A stretch of 64,000 bases of DNA from the NCBI GenBank assembly GCA_014843695.1, contig CM026386.1:17155363-17219362 (forward strand), written 5' to 3'. This document shows positions 1 to 11,044 of this stretch, in pieces. Below the pieces are notes generated by a model. It made no database searches. It was not told where the DNA came from and saw nothing but the letters and a program-made list of their open reading frames with translations. Position 1 is the first letter of the stretch, and each line of letters starts with the position of its first letter. The translations under genes were made by a program, and so were the position numbers. The DNA is from Archivesica marissinica (lineage: Eukaryota > Mollusca > Bivalvia > Venerida > Vesicomyidae).

Positions 1-125
1 ACTTATATTTTGGAGGATAATGCAATGCCAGAGTCTCCTCTTGTTCTTTTACGTGCACAGTGTAAAGCACCGACACGAGACATCGGTTTGAAGCCCGGGC
101 CGAACGACTGTTAATATTATTAGGG
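1..125 (-). repeat. SINE-A fragment (core without tRNA head)
   Basis: The stretch reads, in reverse orientation, the core of the tRNA-Thr-derived SINE called SINE-A here: 'ggaggataatgcaatg', 'cagagtctcctct', 'cttttacgtgcac' and 'gacacgagacatcggttt' all recur in the full copies at 5399, 7898, 20515, 43389 and 47257. The tRNA head is missing and the copy is cut by the window edge. Confidence 0.75.
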
Positions 126-429
126 TCAGACGGGACTTAAAGGTGGACTATAAAGTCTAGTCTGGTGTGTGAATAGGCTAATTTGTAATGACTGGCATTT
201 TTAGAAATATTTTCATTTAAGTTTATGTTTTTTTAACAAATCATTAAAACAAATACAATGCATGACGAATCATTGCAGGAACAATTAATGCAAATTAGTT
301 TAATCGGGCGGGTCTGACTTTTAAGGTACGTGTGCACGTGGTATGTCATATCTAACGTTTTGTATCAAATTCCATCTTCCTATGAGCGCTGTCCGTTAAA
401 CACTTTCCAGCTACGGTGGACGCGAACGC

Positions 430-536
430 GTGTTTTACGTTTATTTATCGTCGCTGCCGGTTGCCCATATGAGCGACGCCTCCGGAAGAGATTAGTCATT
501 TTAGATTTTCGGAGGATAGTGGAGTCTCCTCGCTTT
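430..536 (-). repeat. SINE-A 3' tail fragment
   Basis: Contains 'gttttacgtttatttatcg', 'ccggttgcccatatgagcga' and 'gattagtcattttagatttt', which are the 3' tail of SINE-A in reverse orientation. It abuts repeat R1. Confidence 0.75.
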
Positions 537-890
537 CAAAGGTCAGATGGTGTTATTGATATAGTGGTATGGGATTGGTTGAAAAGGTGTAGGGAAGCCC
601 TTAAGAGTTATTGATACATGACTGATTGGTTGAGTAGATATTGGCAGCAATAGTGACATATCAAATACAATATATGAGCTGCATTTCGGAATATTTTAGA
701 AAAATAAAGTAATAAAAAAACGCAATCGGTCAAACATTTTGAAATATTTTTGTGGCTCAAGGGCCAGTCTGTTGAAATGTACTGTCATTTGTGCCAAACT
801 ATTTTGGGGAACATATAATGGCACTGTGTGTTATATAATGGTGGCCTATGGAATTGACAATAGCGGTGTCTGACCTTAACTGTTGAAGTT
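536..890 (+). repeat. Interspersed repeat R1, copy 1 (shortened)
   Basis: Matches the reverse complement of 33205-33664: 'ggtgttattgatatagtgg', 'gggattggtt', 'cccttaagagttatt', 'cgcaatcggtcaa', 'tttgtgccaaactatttt', 'ggcactgtgtgttat' and 'aatagcggtgtctgac' occur in the same order. About 110 bp present in copy 2 is missing here. The ends are inverted (GGTCAGA at the left, TCTGACC at the right), as in a non-autonomous DNA element. Confidence 0.7.
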
Positions 891-1439
891 TGGCTAAAAA
901 CAACCCACCACCCACTTCTTCCATTTCAACTCAAATCGTCACTATGTATATTTAGACGTAACCATATGCTTACCAATATATGGTTTCATATCGGCTCTAC
1001 TGAAGTTATTGGTAATGTTGCCAGGTGTATCGCATGTCTGTCATCAATTACCTGGCAAATATCTGCGTGGCGTAATATCGATCCGGGAATAAACAGCATG
1101 TTGTTGCGAATCAATGGCCATTCACAGGAGTCAGCCCAGGTTTGGGCATTACATGTACATTATGTGTGCTATAGGTTAGTTAGTGTTATAACATGTGTCA
1201 TCTTACTGGATATTAGAAGGTAAGACCATAAGGTTCGTGGATATTTTTAATGTTTTATTCTAACGTCACCGCCTGTGTTGTGCATTGAAACGACGCCTCG
1301 AGAAATGTATTAATTATTGTCTTTCTTGTTTAAGGGGATACTGTTCTGGTTTCGTTACGTGTACGACATAAAGCACCGGCATGAGCCCTCTGTTTATTGT
1401 CTCACTCAACATACCATGATATTTTGTAGTTTGTACACA
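891..1439. other. No gene seen
   Basis: AT-rich sequence. Around 1335-1385 there are weak traces of the SINE-A core (GTTACGTGTACGACATAAAGC-like, then 'gcaccggcatgag'). The short open frame at 966-1223 has no family features. Confidence 0.4.
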
Positions 1440-1441
1440 TT

Positions 1442-1560
1442 TATTATCTTAGCTCGATTGCGAAACAACATTTTACAACATTAGATTAATCAATCTGGAT
1501 ACCTTATTCTTGATTGAATCCATCGCCATGGGGGAGAGAGACGAGGCAATGTGGACGAGA
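1442..1560 (-). repeat. SINE-D 3' part, diverged
   Basis: In reverse it reads the SINE-D landmark 'cgtctctctcccccatggcg', then 'gatggattc', then a tail ending 'cgcaatcgagcta'. The same order occurs at 3640-3815 and 23711-23865. The tRNA-like head is not recognisable. Confidence 0.5.
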
Positions 1561-1779
1561 GTGTCTTGGCTAAATGCACCACCACCGTGGGTCTGACGGG
1601 GCTCAAGCTCACATCTGCTCGGATACAAGGCGGACACCGTATCCTATCCATGACACTACGAAGGGTCCACATACAAAGACTAGTGGAAGGGGATATCGAA
1701 CATGCGATCCCTAGAGAACTAGTGCAGGACTTTGCCACATAACTGCTCTTTGATGGATACATACGTAGGTATGTTTATG

Positions 1780-3020
1780 TAACTGTAATGTATGGCTAGT
1801 TCAAACTGCAAGTTTATTGTGTATGGACATGTCAAGGCTTTCACAGAGTCTAAGTAGAAGCTCGGAGGTTTCCTAGTAAATTACGTTTAGGTTACCTTAA
1901 ACATTACCATAGACAGAGTGCGCACAACGTATAGTGAAGTAAGCATTGGATATAGGAATGGCTCTCACTTTCTGAGATACCATGACGTATTTTATTTTGA
2001 AAACTCAATGGTGTATTTGTAGGCAATTGTTCGAGCAAGTGCACAGACTTGAGTTGAAAAACTTGAGACATATGCTCGCACGACTAATAAGAAAAAGAAA
2101 GTAGATAAAGTGTGAATTTAGAAAATTCAAGAAATTAGCGAATGTTGCGAATAACCAGATGCTCTTCCGACTTCGATCACCAACCGTTGCCATCTCTATA
2201 TACATTGTACTATACCAATCCTTATTAAGCTGATCTGTACTAATTATGGATGGACTATGCACTATACACATAAGAATACTTCTGCAGAGAGTTACCTACA
2301 TGTATCTACAAGCGACATATTGATTAGGTGTGAGAATATAGTCTGTGTCACCTTAGAAACACACAGCCACGCCTTAGAATTTCCTGGAATGAAAACACTG
2401 ATGCTAGGCTCTTAAACTGATCCTGTAATTATATAGTATATAATTACCTATTATTTACTGCTTATCATAATAACCTACCAGTGAGTCGTGGAATTCATAG
2501 CGCTTCAATATTTCAGAGAAGTTATATGGAACTACACGTGCTATTTTCTGAACACATTATTGTTCGTGTTTGTTTGGTTTAAGCATATCCATTCCACTAT
2601 ATACAATACATGTACACGAAATCAAAGTAAGTATATAGGAAAGGATTAAAACGGAAGCAGAGCGTATGTACGTCCTCTCCTTGTAGTTCAACGTACACAG
2701 TTCTATATTGGACGGTGTGGAAATAATACGTGTATACCAAGTGTTAATATTGCTTAGAAATGAGAGAAATGAAATACCGTCATGATTGCAGAAGAAAGAG
2801 AAGATGCTTGGGAAGGTAGCGCAGGCAGACGGGGGTAAAGTCATCAAGTGCACGTCTTATATACATGGGGGTTTTATATACATAAAGAATTTTTTTGTAT
2901 CGCGAATGAAATTATGGACATATTCAAGGAATGTTTTGTTAATGTCATCTGTCTGTAAGAGTCTAATCACCGTGTAAGACAGTTAGCAGTAGAGCATAAT
3001 CTTAGCAAATCTTGTGTTTG
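1780..3020. other. No gene seen
   Basis: AT-rich sequence without a convincing coding frame, splice pattern or repeat that I could match elsewhere in the window. Short ORFs here (up to 98 codons) show no domain and start mostly at non-ATG codons. Confidence 0.4.
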
Positions 3021-3044
3021 TTTGTGGGGGAGGAGGGTTAAAGG

Positions 3045-3300
3045 TGGTACGGAAAGCTTATGTCATATGGCGACTCTCCATCTGGCATTGGTGACGGAAG
3101 ATCCAAGGTGCCCGGAGGGGCCCTCCGAGCTGTATATCAGGCACGGAAGGTACTCGGAGAGAACCATTAACCTTTTGCAAGCCAGTTGTATAGCTTCCTC
3201 ACGTGAAATAATTCACTCACTTGGATTCGAACCTACAGTGCTGAGGAGCAAATGTTTTAAGTCAACGGCTTTATCACCTCGGCCACGGACGGCCCTAAAC
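3045..3300 (-). repeat. SINE-E, tRNA-like head at right end
   Basis: The right end reads, in reverse, a tRNA-like head: 'ccgtggccgaggtgataaag' (box A-like), then 'gtaggttcgaatccaag' (box B). A related diverged copy lies at 19083-19300, sharing 'tttcaggcac'/'atatcaggcac', 'aagtcaacggc' and the tRNA-like end. Confidence 0.5.
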
Positions 3301-3639
3301 GACGTTATATATTGGACATTTCGACAATGTTACAGCATGTTAACTGATGCTATTTCGCAAACCCTCCACATACATTATTGTCTAATTAATATATATATAT
3401 GGATTCTTTTATTTCAATAACAAATGTAACTTGTAGCGTACCTCCCTTGATATAATCAATTGAGACAAACCACAAGACTATTCTATAACTTTCATTGCCC
3501 GCGTCACGCGTTTTTTCATTTAAAGTCCCCACTAAGTGCACGTCGCGACATGCAACAGCAGCTGATTCAAGACTGTCTCGTCGATGCAGCCGCTGTGCCG
3601 CATGTCATATTATTTAGCTAACTTTGTAAAAACTTGTTT

Positions 3640-3815
3640 TGCAATCAACCTAACGGCCCCGAGTTCGAGTCCCACTGGAGCCGTTACAATTGTACCGTTA
3701 GGCAAGGCATTTAAATTCCACGTGCCTCCCCCTCGTGGCGATGGATTCCACCAGGAATGAGGTATCGAGAGTGTTTAAGTTGTAAGAACTTGTTTCGCAA
3801 TCGAGCTAAAATATA
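3640..3815 (+). repeat. SINE-D copy
   Basis: Starts in a box B-like 'ccgagttcgagtccca', continues 'gttaggcaaggcatttaaat', 'ccctcgtggcgatggattcc', 'aggaatgaggt', and ends with the tail 'gaacttgtttcgcaatcgag'. The same landmarks in the same order form the copy split by a nested SINE at 23426-23865. Confidence 0.7.
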
Positions 3816-4246
3816 AATTTGTATAGACTAATATGTATGCAGTTTTGAACATTTTATAATTCGATTGCATGCATATAATAGCAAGCCACGTGTGAATAGA
3901 ACGTTTTGAATGACTTGTAACTGTATATATATAACTGTCGGGTCGGTAACTTCCTGATCAAAACAGTAGTTTTATGTCATAACGTTCAACCAGTAAAAGG
4001 AGATTAGATGGGTTTTTTTTTAAATGATAAATAAGACAGTGTTATACGTACTTCAATTAATAATATCATCTTGCGTTGAAATGTTGGGGCTTTATTGTAC
4101 AGTTTTGCCACGGAAGGAAATTCATGATTCCCCCACAATAATATAAATTATACTGGTCCAAAGCCATATTCGAAATATGTATATAAACAGAAAACCAATA
4201 AATTAAACACGATATTGGTGATCCAGGTAGTTGGTATCGACCAGGT

Positions 4247-4428
4247 ATAATGAGATCCAATAACTTAGTCAAAATAAAAGCGTGTTTCACTATATCTTAG
4301 TGTAATGGTATCGTCCTCAATACCGCGTTGCATTTATATAATGAGATACAATCACTTAGTCAAAATAAAAACGTGTTTCACTATATCTTAGTGTACTGGT
4401 ATCGTCCTTAATATCGCGTTGCATTTAT
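4247..4428. repeat. Two direct copies of a 91-bp unit
   Basis: The unit starting 'ataatgagatccaataactt' at 4247 is repeated at 4338 with a few substitutions (both contain 'ttcactatatcttagtgta' and 'cgcgttgcatttat'). A 21-bp duplication (TCCACAGGTGCGACCCTGCGAG-like) follows at about 4470-4512. Confidence 0.75.
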
Positions 4429-4701
4429 ATTGATGGTGTGTTTTGTGTTCATTTATCGTCGTTACCAGTTGTCCACAGGTGCGACCCTGCGAGTCCACAG
4501 GTGCGACCCTGCGAGAATTACATGAACTCCCCACACTATTATATATTAAGACAAATCCCACAACCATACTAGTTTAACCTACATGGGCAAGACCCCACCT
4601 ATACAAACGTCTAGGCTATGCTTGCTCTGACTTTCCAATCAACAAATTAATGTATTTCCTAAATACTTCGCACCTTTTCTCCTTTCTTTCTAAACTAATC
4701 T

Positions 4702-4885
4702 TTTATTTATCTTACTACGGTTGCGAAGCAAGTTGTAACAACTTATATTAATCACTATCGTTGGTGCGGATAAAAACGTTTAGCGTATATGTGGTTCTTC
4801 GTGTGGGAGGGAATCGGGGTACCCAGAGAAAACCAATATGAAAACCCTTGTGACTACCATACCATCTTAACATATTTACCGGTCC
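4702..4885 (-). repeat. SINE-C 3' portion
   Basis: In reverse it reads the SINE-C pattern of a 'ctccgggtactccggttt'-like stretch, 'atccgcaccaacg', 'gtgattaatataagttgtt' and a tail with 'cgcaaccgta'. The best copy for comparison is 41402-41658. Confidence 0.55.
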
Positions 4886-5398
4886 GAGGAGGATCTTCGC
4901 ACTAATGAATTGTACTACTTGACCCCCGCCGCTGTCACAGGGATTCGTATATATACTAGTACCCCCACACGTGCCGAATCCCCGTGGCCGCTGTAGGTTC
5001 GAATTCCAATTTGGGCATCGAATTACTTCCAAGTGCGGAAGGTATATTTTTTAATAATATTTTATTGCATTTTTTCATACAATACATTACATATATACAT
5101 ACAATACTAATACTAAGAACAAATCAGAGATTAATATGTAATTATATACATTTGTTTTGTCAAAGGAAAAAAAAGCAAATGGGTTGTGCTACAAGTTATA
5201 ACAACATGGTGTGCGGAAGGTTGGTGGTTCTACTCGGATGGGCAGCACTACTGCTCGGAATGTCTTCCTCCACCAATAATGGCTAGTCACCTAAGCTGTT
5301 GGTGCTATTTTAAACACAAACAAACGAACAGAAGTAGAATAAATTGTAGTTGTATTAGGCTGTATATGGAGGGCATATACTATGCTTTCAAAGTGTAT

Positions 5399-5682
5399 GT
5401 GTTTTACGTGTATTTATTGTCGCTACCGGTTGCCCATAAGAGGATTTGTGGAGGATAGTACAATGATACAGGCAGATACCCATTTCAGAGTCTCCCCCGT
5501 TTCTTTTACGTGCACTCTGTAAAGCACCGAAACGAGACCTCGGTGTAAAGCACCGAAACGAGACCTCGGTTTAACGTCCCATCTGAAAGACTGTTAATTT
5601 CATTATGGTCAGACGGGGGATCGAACCTGCGATCCCTGGATTACCAGTCCAGCGTGTTACCACTGGACTGCAGATCCGTCTG
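5399..5682 (-). repeat. SINE-A, near full length, tRNA-Thr-like head
   Basis: The tRNA-like head lies at 5610-5682 in reverse: box A 'tagtccagtggtaacacgc', then stem-loop CTGGA-CTGGTAA-TCCAG with anticodon GGT (Thr), and box B 'ggttcgatccc'. It is followed by the core ('taaaccgaggtctcg') and the tail at 5399-5440. The core carries a 26-bp tandem duplication (5520-5572), a private change of this copy. Confidence 0.85.
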
Positions 5683-5689
5683 TGGAGGC

Positions 5690-6104
5690 TGTATAATGGC
5701 AACAACCTGATTTACCTGTAATGCGAATATTGTATGGTATAATGGCAACAACCTGATTTACCTGTAATGCAAATATTGTATGGTATAATGGCAACAACCT
5801 GATTTACCTGTAATGCGAATATTGTATGGTATAATGGCAACAACCTGATTTACCTGTAATGCGAATATTGTATGGTATAATGGCAACAACCTGATTTACC
5901 TGTAATGCGAATATTGTATGGTATAATGGCAACAACCTGATTTAACTGTAATGCGAATATTGTATGGTATAATGGCAACAACCTGATTTAACTGTAATGC
6001 GAATATTGTATGGTATAATGGCAACAACCTGATTTACCTGTAATGCGAATATTGTATGGTATAATGGCAACAACCTGATTTACCTGTAATGCGAATATTG
6101 TATG
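5690..6104. repeat. 46-bp minisatellite, 9 copies
   Basis: The unit contains 'ataatggcaacaacctgatt' and 'gtaatgcgaatattgtatg'. Nine near-identical copies run head to tail at a 46-bp period, with only one or two substitutions per copy (TTACC/TTAAC, GCG/GCA). The array is highly homogeneous. Confidence 0.95.
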
Positions 6105-6200
6105 GAAGGCTTGTTTATAACCGTTATTACTCTATTTCGAAATCACAATATATTGATTTATGAATAAGATATGAAGTCACAAGTGAAACATCTGTTCTAT

Positions 6201-6244
6201 TGTTTTCAGACGGATTACACATTGTTTTCAGACGGATTACACAA
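6201..6244. repeat. 22-bp tandem duplication
   Basis: 'attgttttcagacggattac' plus 'ac' occurs twice in a row, 120 bp upstream of the gene A exon 1 start. Confidence 0.85.
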
Positions 6245-6384
6245 AGACTCACGATTGACATAAATGAGTCACACTGATGTTGTACTATCCTACAATAATC
6301 ATTTTTAATGACATAAGAACTATTTCCCTGTGCTAATTCTGCTAGTGATGTAGGGTTTAGATATTGTTAAAGAAAATCTTTAAG

Positions 6385-6677
6385 ATGGATTATTTCCACA
6401 CGTGTTCCTGTTCCGCTGGTGGAGCAATCCCGGACCTGCTTCTGTGTGCGCCATGCCCGCCACCGATGGTAACATACGAACACTTCCAAGTGATCGCGCG
6501 AAGCAGGCTGCTATGTGAAGCCGAGGTGTGTTCCATCGCGAGAAGATGCAAGCTGACGGGAGATGCTAGTATGACGGAAGCCTGCCCTGAACCGTCCCCA
6601 CCATGGGTGTGTGGCTTAGCATGTACACTTATCAGCGCATGTGTTTTGGGCGTGGCTATCATTGTGTGCATCATATT
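6385..6677 (+). CDS. Gene A exon 1: Cys-rich ectodomain and first part of TM helix
   Basis: First of three exons (6385-6677, 8362-8404, 17002-17367; 233 aa in total). Protein positions 7-55 carry the family pattern CxCS, CAPCPPP, LCxAEVC and IAxRC, with eight cysteines before the membrane segment. Residues from about 75 are hydrophobic (LACTLISACVLGVAIIVCII) and run into the splice. The exon ends in phase 2 at a consensus GTAAGT donor (6678). I chose ATG 6385; the open frame extends 21 bp further up but only from a TTG. No signal peptide is visible, so either an upstream exon supplies one or the N terminus is translocated directly. The first 60 residues align closely with genes B (21818) and C (42452). 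Function unknown. The predicted topology is an extracellular N terminus, a single pass and a cytoplasmic tail. Family name not recognised. Confidence 0.7.
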
Positions 6678-6699
6678 GTAAGTGAACAATGTCATTTTA

Positions 6700-7890
6700 T
6701 TTTATTATTTAATTAAATGGCAACGTAAACTATCCTGCCTTACACCGGGAATGGTAGCCTCGGTTCCAATAGATGATCTGTCGATTTTTCACTTTTTAGC
6801 TTCTAGCAAAATGACGTTGATATCACCAGAAACGCATTACGGTGTCACGAGCCTCTCTTTCTTCTTATGTCTATTTTCCGTTATCAATGCTCTAACCAGG
6901 GTCTATCCTATCGTAGACTCGCTGGAGTTGTCTAGGGGGTTTCTCTACGGTCCTTCATATACTATAACTCAACACAGTCTATCATTTTCCTTTGTATAAT
7001 ATCTACAACAATCTCGCTTTATTTCAAATCTATAACATAATATTATATCATTTATTCGTGATTTCTCGTATCAAATTATTCGCCTCACTATTTCAATGTG
7101 TTCATAATAGATCTATTACTATACTAAATTCCTTCGCTTTATCAAACTATTCCCATAGATATATTAGCCAAAACAATCGTTTCTTAAAAGGCCTAATTAT
7201 CTTCCGTTCACGTATTTAATACAACTTTAATATTTAAGAGTTAATACTTCTTTAAATATTAATTGTTCTAACTATCATAGAAACAGTTTATATTCTAATA
7301 GTGAGTTACATCATTTCCTTAACGCCTCCATGGCTGGATAAGAATGCACTAATATCTTAATAATTTTTCATTTCTTAAATAGCAGAATTAACATCTATAA
7401 CAGACATTACGGCGCCAAACATTTGTGATGTTATACAATATTATTACGTGTTTATATGTCATCAAGAACGGCGGCGATTATCTTACATAACTGACCAGCC
7501 GCCTTCGGCTGTCAACATATAATTTGTTCCCGCGCAAACAGAGAACTGATAATTTAGGCGCGAAAATAATAGCAGACGATTATACATAATACATAATAAT
7601 CATAATATTACATGGTTAACAATGGGTCATATCTATAAATAGATAAATGTATTTATATAATACATTTCTATTTATATATGACAATCATTTATTCGTGCAG
7701 ATATATTGTTTATTTTTTCTATCTTTTGTACACCGGCCCAATTCTCGGTGTTAAAATATATTTATTTGACTGACCAGGCAAAATATATCGGCGCCTGTTC
7801 CCAGGCTACCGGAATGGGTGAAATAGAAATTTAGATTTAAGCTAAAATAAAGGCTAACCTGGTCGTTGTACCAGTTACATGAAGGAATGG
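6700..7890. other. Gene A intron 1, AT-rich
   Basis: Intron sequence with no coding signal. An imperfect inverted repeat sits near 7635-7680 ('ataaatagataaatgtattt' against 'aaatacatttctatttata'). An acceptor-like 'attcgtgcag' at about 7700 was considered and rejected as exon 2 because its frame does not leave in phase 0 and lacks basic residues. Confidence 0.5.
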
Positions 7891-7897
7891 ACTGTAT

Positions 7898-8173
7898 GTG
7901 TTTTTTACGTTTAATTATCGTCGCTACCGGTTACACATATGAGCGACGCCTCCTGAAGAGATTAGTCATTTTCGATTTTTGGAGTATAGTGCAATGGTAT
8001 AGACAGACCCATTCCAGAGTCCCCTCTGGTTCTTTTACGTACGACACGAGGCCTCGGTTTAAAGTCCCATCTGAAAGACTGTTAATTTTATTGGGTCAGA
8101 CGGGGGATCGAACCTGCGATCCCTGGATTACCAGTCCAACATGTTACCACTGGACTATGTACATATCCGTCTG
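7898..8173 (-). repeat. SINE-A in gene A intron 1
   Basis: Reverse orientation with tail ('taattatcgtcgctaccgg', 'gagcgacgcctcc'), core ('gacacgaggcctcggttt') and tRNA-Thr-like head ('ggttcgatcccccgtctgac', anticodon GGT). About 10 bp of the core around 'gtgcacggtgt' is deleted. It ends 189 bp before exon 2 of gene A. Confidence 0.85.
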
Positions 8174-8361
8174 TTTAAATTCCCCCCTCTGAATAACTTA
8201 TGATTATTAAGGTCAAACGGGATCGAACCATGAGAACAGTCACGATTCAATGAACTAGCTGTTGCAACAGAACGACTGTGAATAGTTTCGTGTTAGCTAC
8301 AAATTCGTACTGTCTATTGAGGATGCCAAAATCACATGTGGTTGTTGTGTTTACTCTGCAG

Positions 8362-8404
8362 ATTGCTTGTGGTAGTGCAACGGAGACAGAAAGATGTAAA
8401 TCAG
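8362..8404 (+). CDS. Gene A exon 2: 43-nt micro-exon finishing the TM helix
   Basis: A polypyrimidine tract and acceptor (TTACTCTGCAG, ending 8361) precede one base that completes the split Leu codon, then 14 codons reading LLVVVQRRQKDVNQ. The donor is GTACGT at 8405. It enters in phase 2 and leaves in phase 0, exactly what exons 1 and 3 require. The residues finish the hydrophobic helix and add a basic stop-transfer patch (QRRQK). Gene B has a 43-nt exon with the same phases and the same CAG|GTA end, which is strong support for an exon this small. Confidence 0.7.
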
Positions 8405-8582
8405 GTACGTGTTCTCGATTCACTGAAATCATAAATTCAAGTAACAAGCTGAAGATGATGATTGAGCTTATTTATCCTCGTCTCCGGCGAACCATGTGGG
8501 CGAGCGTACTAAGATGTTTAGTTAACACTCGTATATTATCAACTAAGGCGATTAAGTTGTGTACGTTAATAATACAATTTGA

Positions 8583-8880
8583 ATGCTCAGCCCGGCCATA
8601 GGTTAGGCTACAAGCACCAAAATGTATACGGTCGTACAGGAGTCACTCTGTACTGTCTCACATCTCATATTCGTAGGTGTATGAATATGTTTGATGCATA
8701 ATATTATTTGCATGCTCAGCCCGGCCATAGATTAGGCTATAAGAACCAACATAAGAGTCCGTACAGGAGTCGCGCTGTACTAACGCGCATCTATATTCGT
8801 TAATGTGTGAATTAGATGGGTAATGTTATTTGATAACTCAACCCGACCATAACTTAGGCTACAAGCATCAACATACATAG
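8583..8880. repeat. About 128-bp tandem repeat, 2.3 diverged copies
   Basis: 'tgctcagcccggccatag' begins copies at 8583 and 8712, and a diverged third start ('actcaacccgaccataa') lies near 8837. 'caggagtcactctgtact'/'caggagtcgcgctgtact' recurs in each full copy. A related 'aggagtcgctctaaactgt' lies beyond the inverted repeat at 16252. Confidence 0.7.
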
Positions 8881-9052
8881 GAGTAGTACATGCAGCTCTT
8901 TGGTTGTTGTGTATACGTCATCACTTGTTGCGTATACGTCACCACCACCACTACAGAGCTCTTTGCTTTTTTTGGTATACGCGTCACTATAGAGCCTATT
9001 GGTAATAGCTTTATAAATAGAGATCTCGTACCATTCTATAAATATAGACTAC
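8881..9052 (+). repeat. 172-bp inverted repeat, left arm
   Basis: Matches the reverse complement of 16067-16238 over 172 bp with one mismatch that I can see (cgtcatcactt versus cgtcattactt). Both arms lie inside gene A intron 2. The right arm begins at the first base after the N gap. Confidence 0.9.
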
Positions 9053-9480
9053 GAACCGATCCATAAATAACTATTACGAACGCTTCTATATAAATATAGT
9101 CCGATTAGAACGGTCTTAGTACTCAAGCAGCTTCAACGAATATACGGGTAAGTTCATTATATTATTCGAGCTAGGCGTACGTTTTTATCGAGTAAGAAAT
9201 CATAATTACAAACTTAACCTATGTACGAAAATGAATAATATATATAGTTACGTATACTTCCATAAAAACGCGATAAATTATTAATAATCCGTAATATACG
9301 TTTTAGAATGGCATGTCACTAGACATAGCCATAGCGTATATGAAACACGAATAAAATACACAATATAATATACAATTGATATATATTTCAGTGAATAAAA
9401 TACACGTATTTTATCGTATAGAGTGAAACAACTATTAATATAAATGTCTAATACGTGTTGTTCCATGCCCTGTAACATAA
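9053..9480. other. No gene seen
   Basis: AT-rich intron sequence with many TATA/ATAT runs. No coding or repeat match found. Confidence 0.4.
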
Positions 9481-9484
9481 TTAA

Positions 9485-9565
9485 CTGAATCCAAGCGGTA
9501 TGAGGTTATATGTTTGTCAGGTGACCCTAAATAACCTTATCTAGAAATGCGAGAGAAATACACGG
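9485..9565 (+). repeat. Direct repeat, copy 1 (partner at 9826)
   Basis: 'ggtatgaggttatatg', 'gaccctaaataaccttatct' and 'gaaatgcgagagaaa' recur in the same order at 9826-9906 with scattered substitutions, a 340-bp offset duplication. Confidence 0.75.
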
Positions 9566-9825
9566 AGCCCAGCTACAACAGTACGATACATCTCAGTTTA
9601 AGCAACTCCCCCAACACCAGCAGTACACAAAATGAAGGCTAAATCCGTTTGCATCAGTATTTACTACAAAATACGTCATTAGTTGCCTGGAATGCCATAG
9701 AAATACTTAAGCACTGAACCAAACACTGACGCAGGTAATTATAAAACCCGTCTGATGGCTATCTCCGAATAAATCCTATGATTTAGTATGACCCACGTTA
9801 ATTCTCTGCTCGGAATGCCTCCAAT

Positions 9826-9906
9826 AATGAATCCAAACGGTATGAGGTTATATGGTTGCCAGTTGACCCTAAATAACCTTATCTGGGAAATGCGAGAAAA
9901 ATTTAT
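9826..9906 (+). repeat. Direct repeat, copy 2 (partner at 9485)
   Basis: Second copy of the 80-bp segment at 9485. It sits inside an 85-codon open frame (9788-10045) that has no recognisable domain. I do not call that frame a gene. Confidence 0.75.
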
Positions 9907-10417
9907 AACCATCACCATCGCAGTAGGTACACAACATGACATCGAATTAATTAATACGTTTACATACAGAGGTTGCTCTCACATGACAACTGAAGTGTTC
10001 CAAATTGAACAGGTCGTAAACAACTATAACTTAATCATCGGCTAATTGGTCTTAATTGAGGCGATGTAGCGGCTTGTATAGCCTCAATGAGAACGAAATA
10101 TTTATTTCTGTCTGCTTATCAACTCGAAGGTATTTTACATGGAACATTATTAAACTCGTATCAAGTTTGATTTATTTGACATCTTGACACGCGTCCATTT
10201 TGAATCGCAAACCCCACACTGTATCACCGCGTGAGAGTTCGCTCAATTAGTTTTATAATTAACGGCAAATATAAACATTAGCATAAATTGGGAAAATAAG
10301 CGCTGTAACGATTCATTATAGCAAGAATATTTAAAACATGTAAACATAACGTCATATCATATTTACAATCAGACTATTCATAGTGTAATATATATATAGA
10401 TATACGCCCATATCTAT

Positions 10418-10530
10418 TGTCTGTATGTCCGTCTGTCTGTCCGTCCGTCCGTCCTGTCCGTCCGTCTGTCCGTCTGTCTGTCTGTCCGTCCGTCCGTCTG
10501 TCCGTCCGTCTGGCGGTCTGTCTGTCGGTG
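10418..10530. repeat. TCCG/TCTG tetranucleotide microsatellite
   Basis: Runs of 'gtctgtctgtccgtccgtcc' with interspersed variants. All ORFs overlapping it are simple-repeat translations. Confidence 0.9.
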
Positions 10531-10579
10531 GAGCATCTTCTGCCTCGTGCACTGTCCTCCGAAACAAAGGCTTTGCCGA

Positions 10580-10835
10580 TGCATATGTCTCAAGTGTGTG
10601 TGCGTGTGCGTGTGTATGAGGAGATGGTTGCGTTATGTGTACATATTGTTGAAAATATATAAGGTGCTCAGGGAACACAGAATGTATGTGTGTATACATA
10701 TTGTTGAAAATATATAAAGGGTTCAGCGAACACAGTATGCGTGTGCGTGTGTGTGTGCGTGCGTGCGTGCGTGTGTGTGCGTGCGTGTGTGTGGGCGCGC
10801 GTGCGTGCGTGTGTGCGCGTGCGTGCGTGTGTGAT
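10580..10835. repeat. TG/CG microsatellites plus a two-copy ~52-bp repeat
   Basis: GTGTGCGTG runs at 10590-10615 and 10736-10832 flank two copies (starting about 10635 and 10687) of a unit containing 'acatattgttgaaaatatat' and 'cagggaacacag'/'cagcgaacacag'. Confidence 0.8.
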
Positions 10836-11044
10836 AAGAATGTAATATTCCCTCTATCAGGTTGTATTTTGTTTGCAGTTATTTTATATAATGTATGTCT
10901 ATTTACATCGTGCGGGCATTTGGAATACATTCTTGAGGTATGATAAGACAATAATTCAGAATGACGGTCAATTGATCAACCGTTAAACAATCATTTATAC
11001 AGCAATATGTATGTAGTTCATTAGTACATGTATATTTACCACCG

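Noticed and set aside
5610..5682. Functional tRNA-Thr genes at the SINE-A heads
   Set aside because: Anticodon arm and boxes A/B are conserved, but acceptor and T stems do not pair properly and a SINE core follows in most copies.
5690..6104. CRISPR array
   Set aside because: Units are contiguous with no unique spacers and the DNA is eukaryotic. The same holds for every other array in the window.
7701..7747. Alternative exon 2 for gene A (LYIVYFFYLLY after ATTCGTGCAG)
   Set aside because: Hydrophobic and with a good acceptor, but it leaves in the wrong phase and lacks the basic patch. The 8362 exon fits on every count.
10879..10900. Another candidate acceptor for gene A exon 2 (TTTTGTTTGCAG)
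   Set aside because: The required frame meets a stop after four codons.
10352..10951. 199-codon minus-strand ORF rich in His/Thr/Arg
   Set aside because: Encoded by TG/CG and TCCG microsatellites. Composition follows the repeats.
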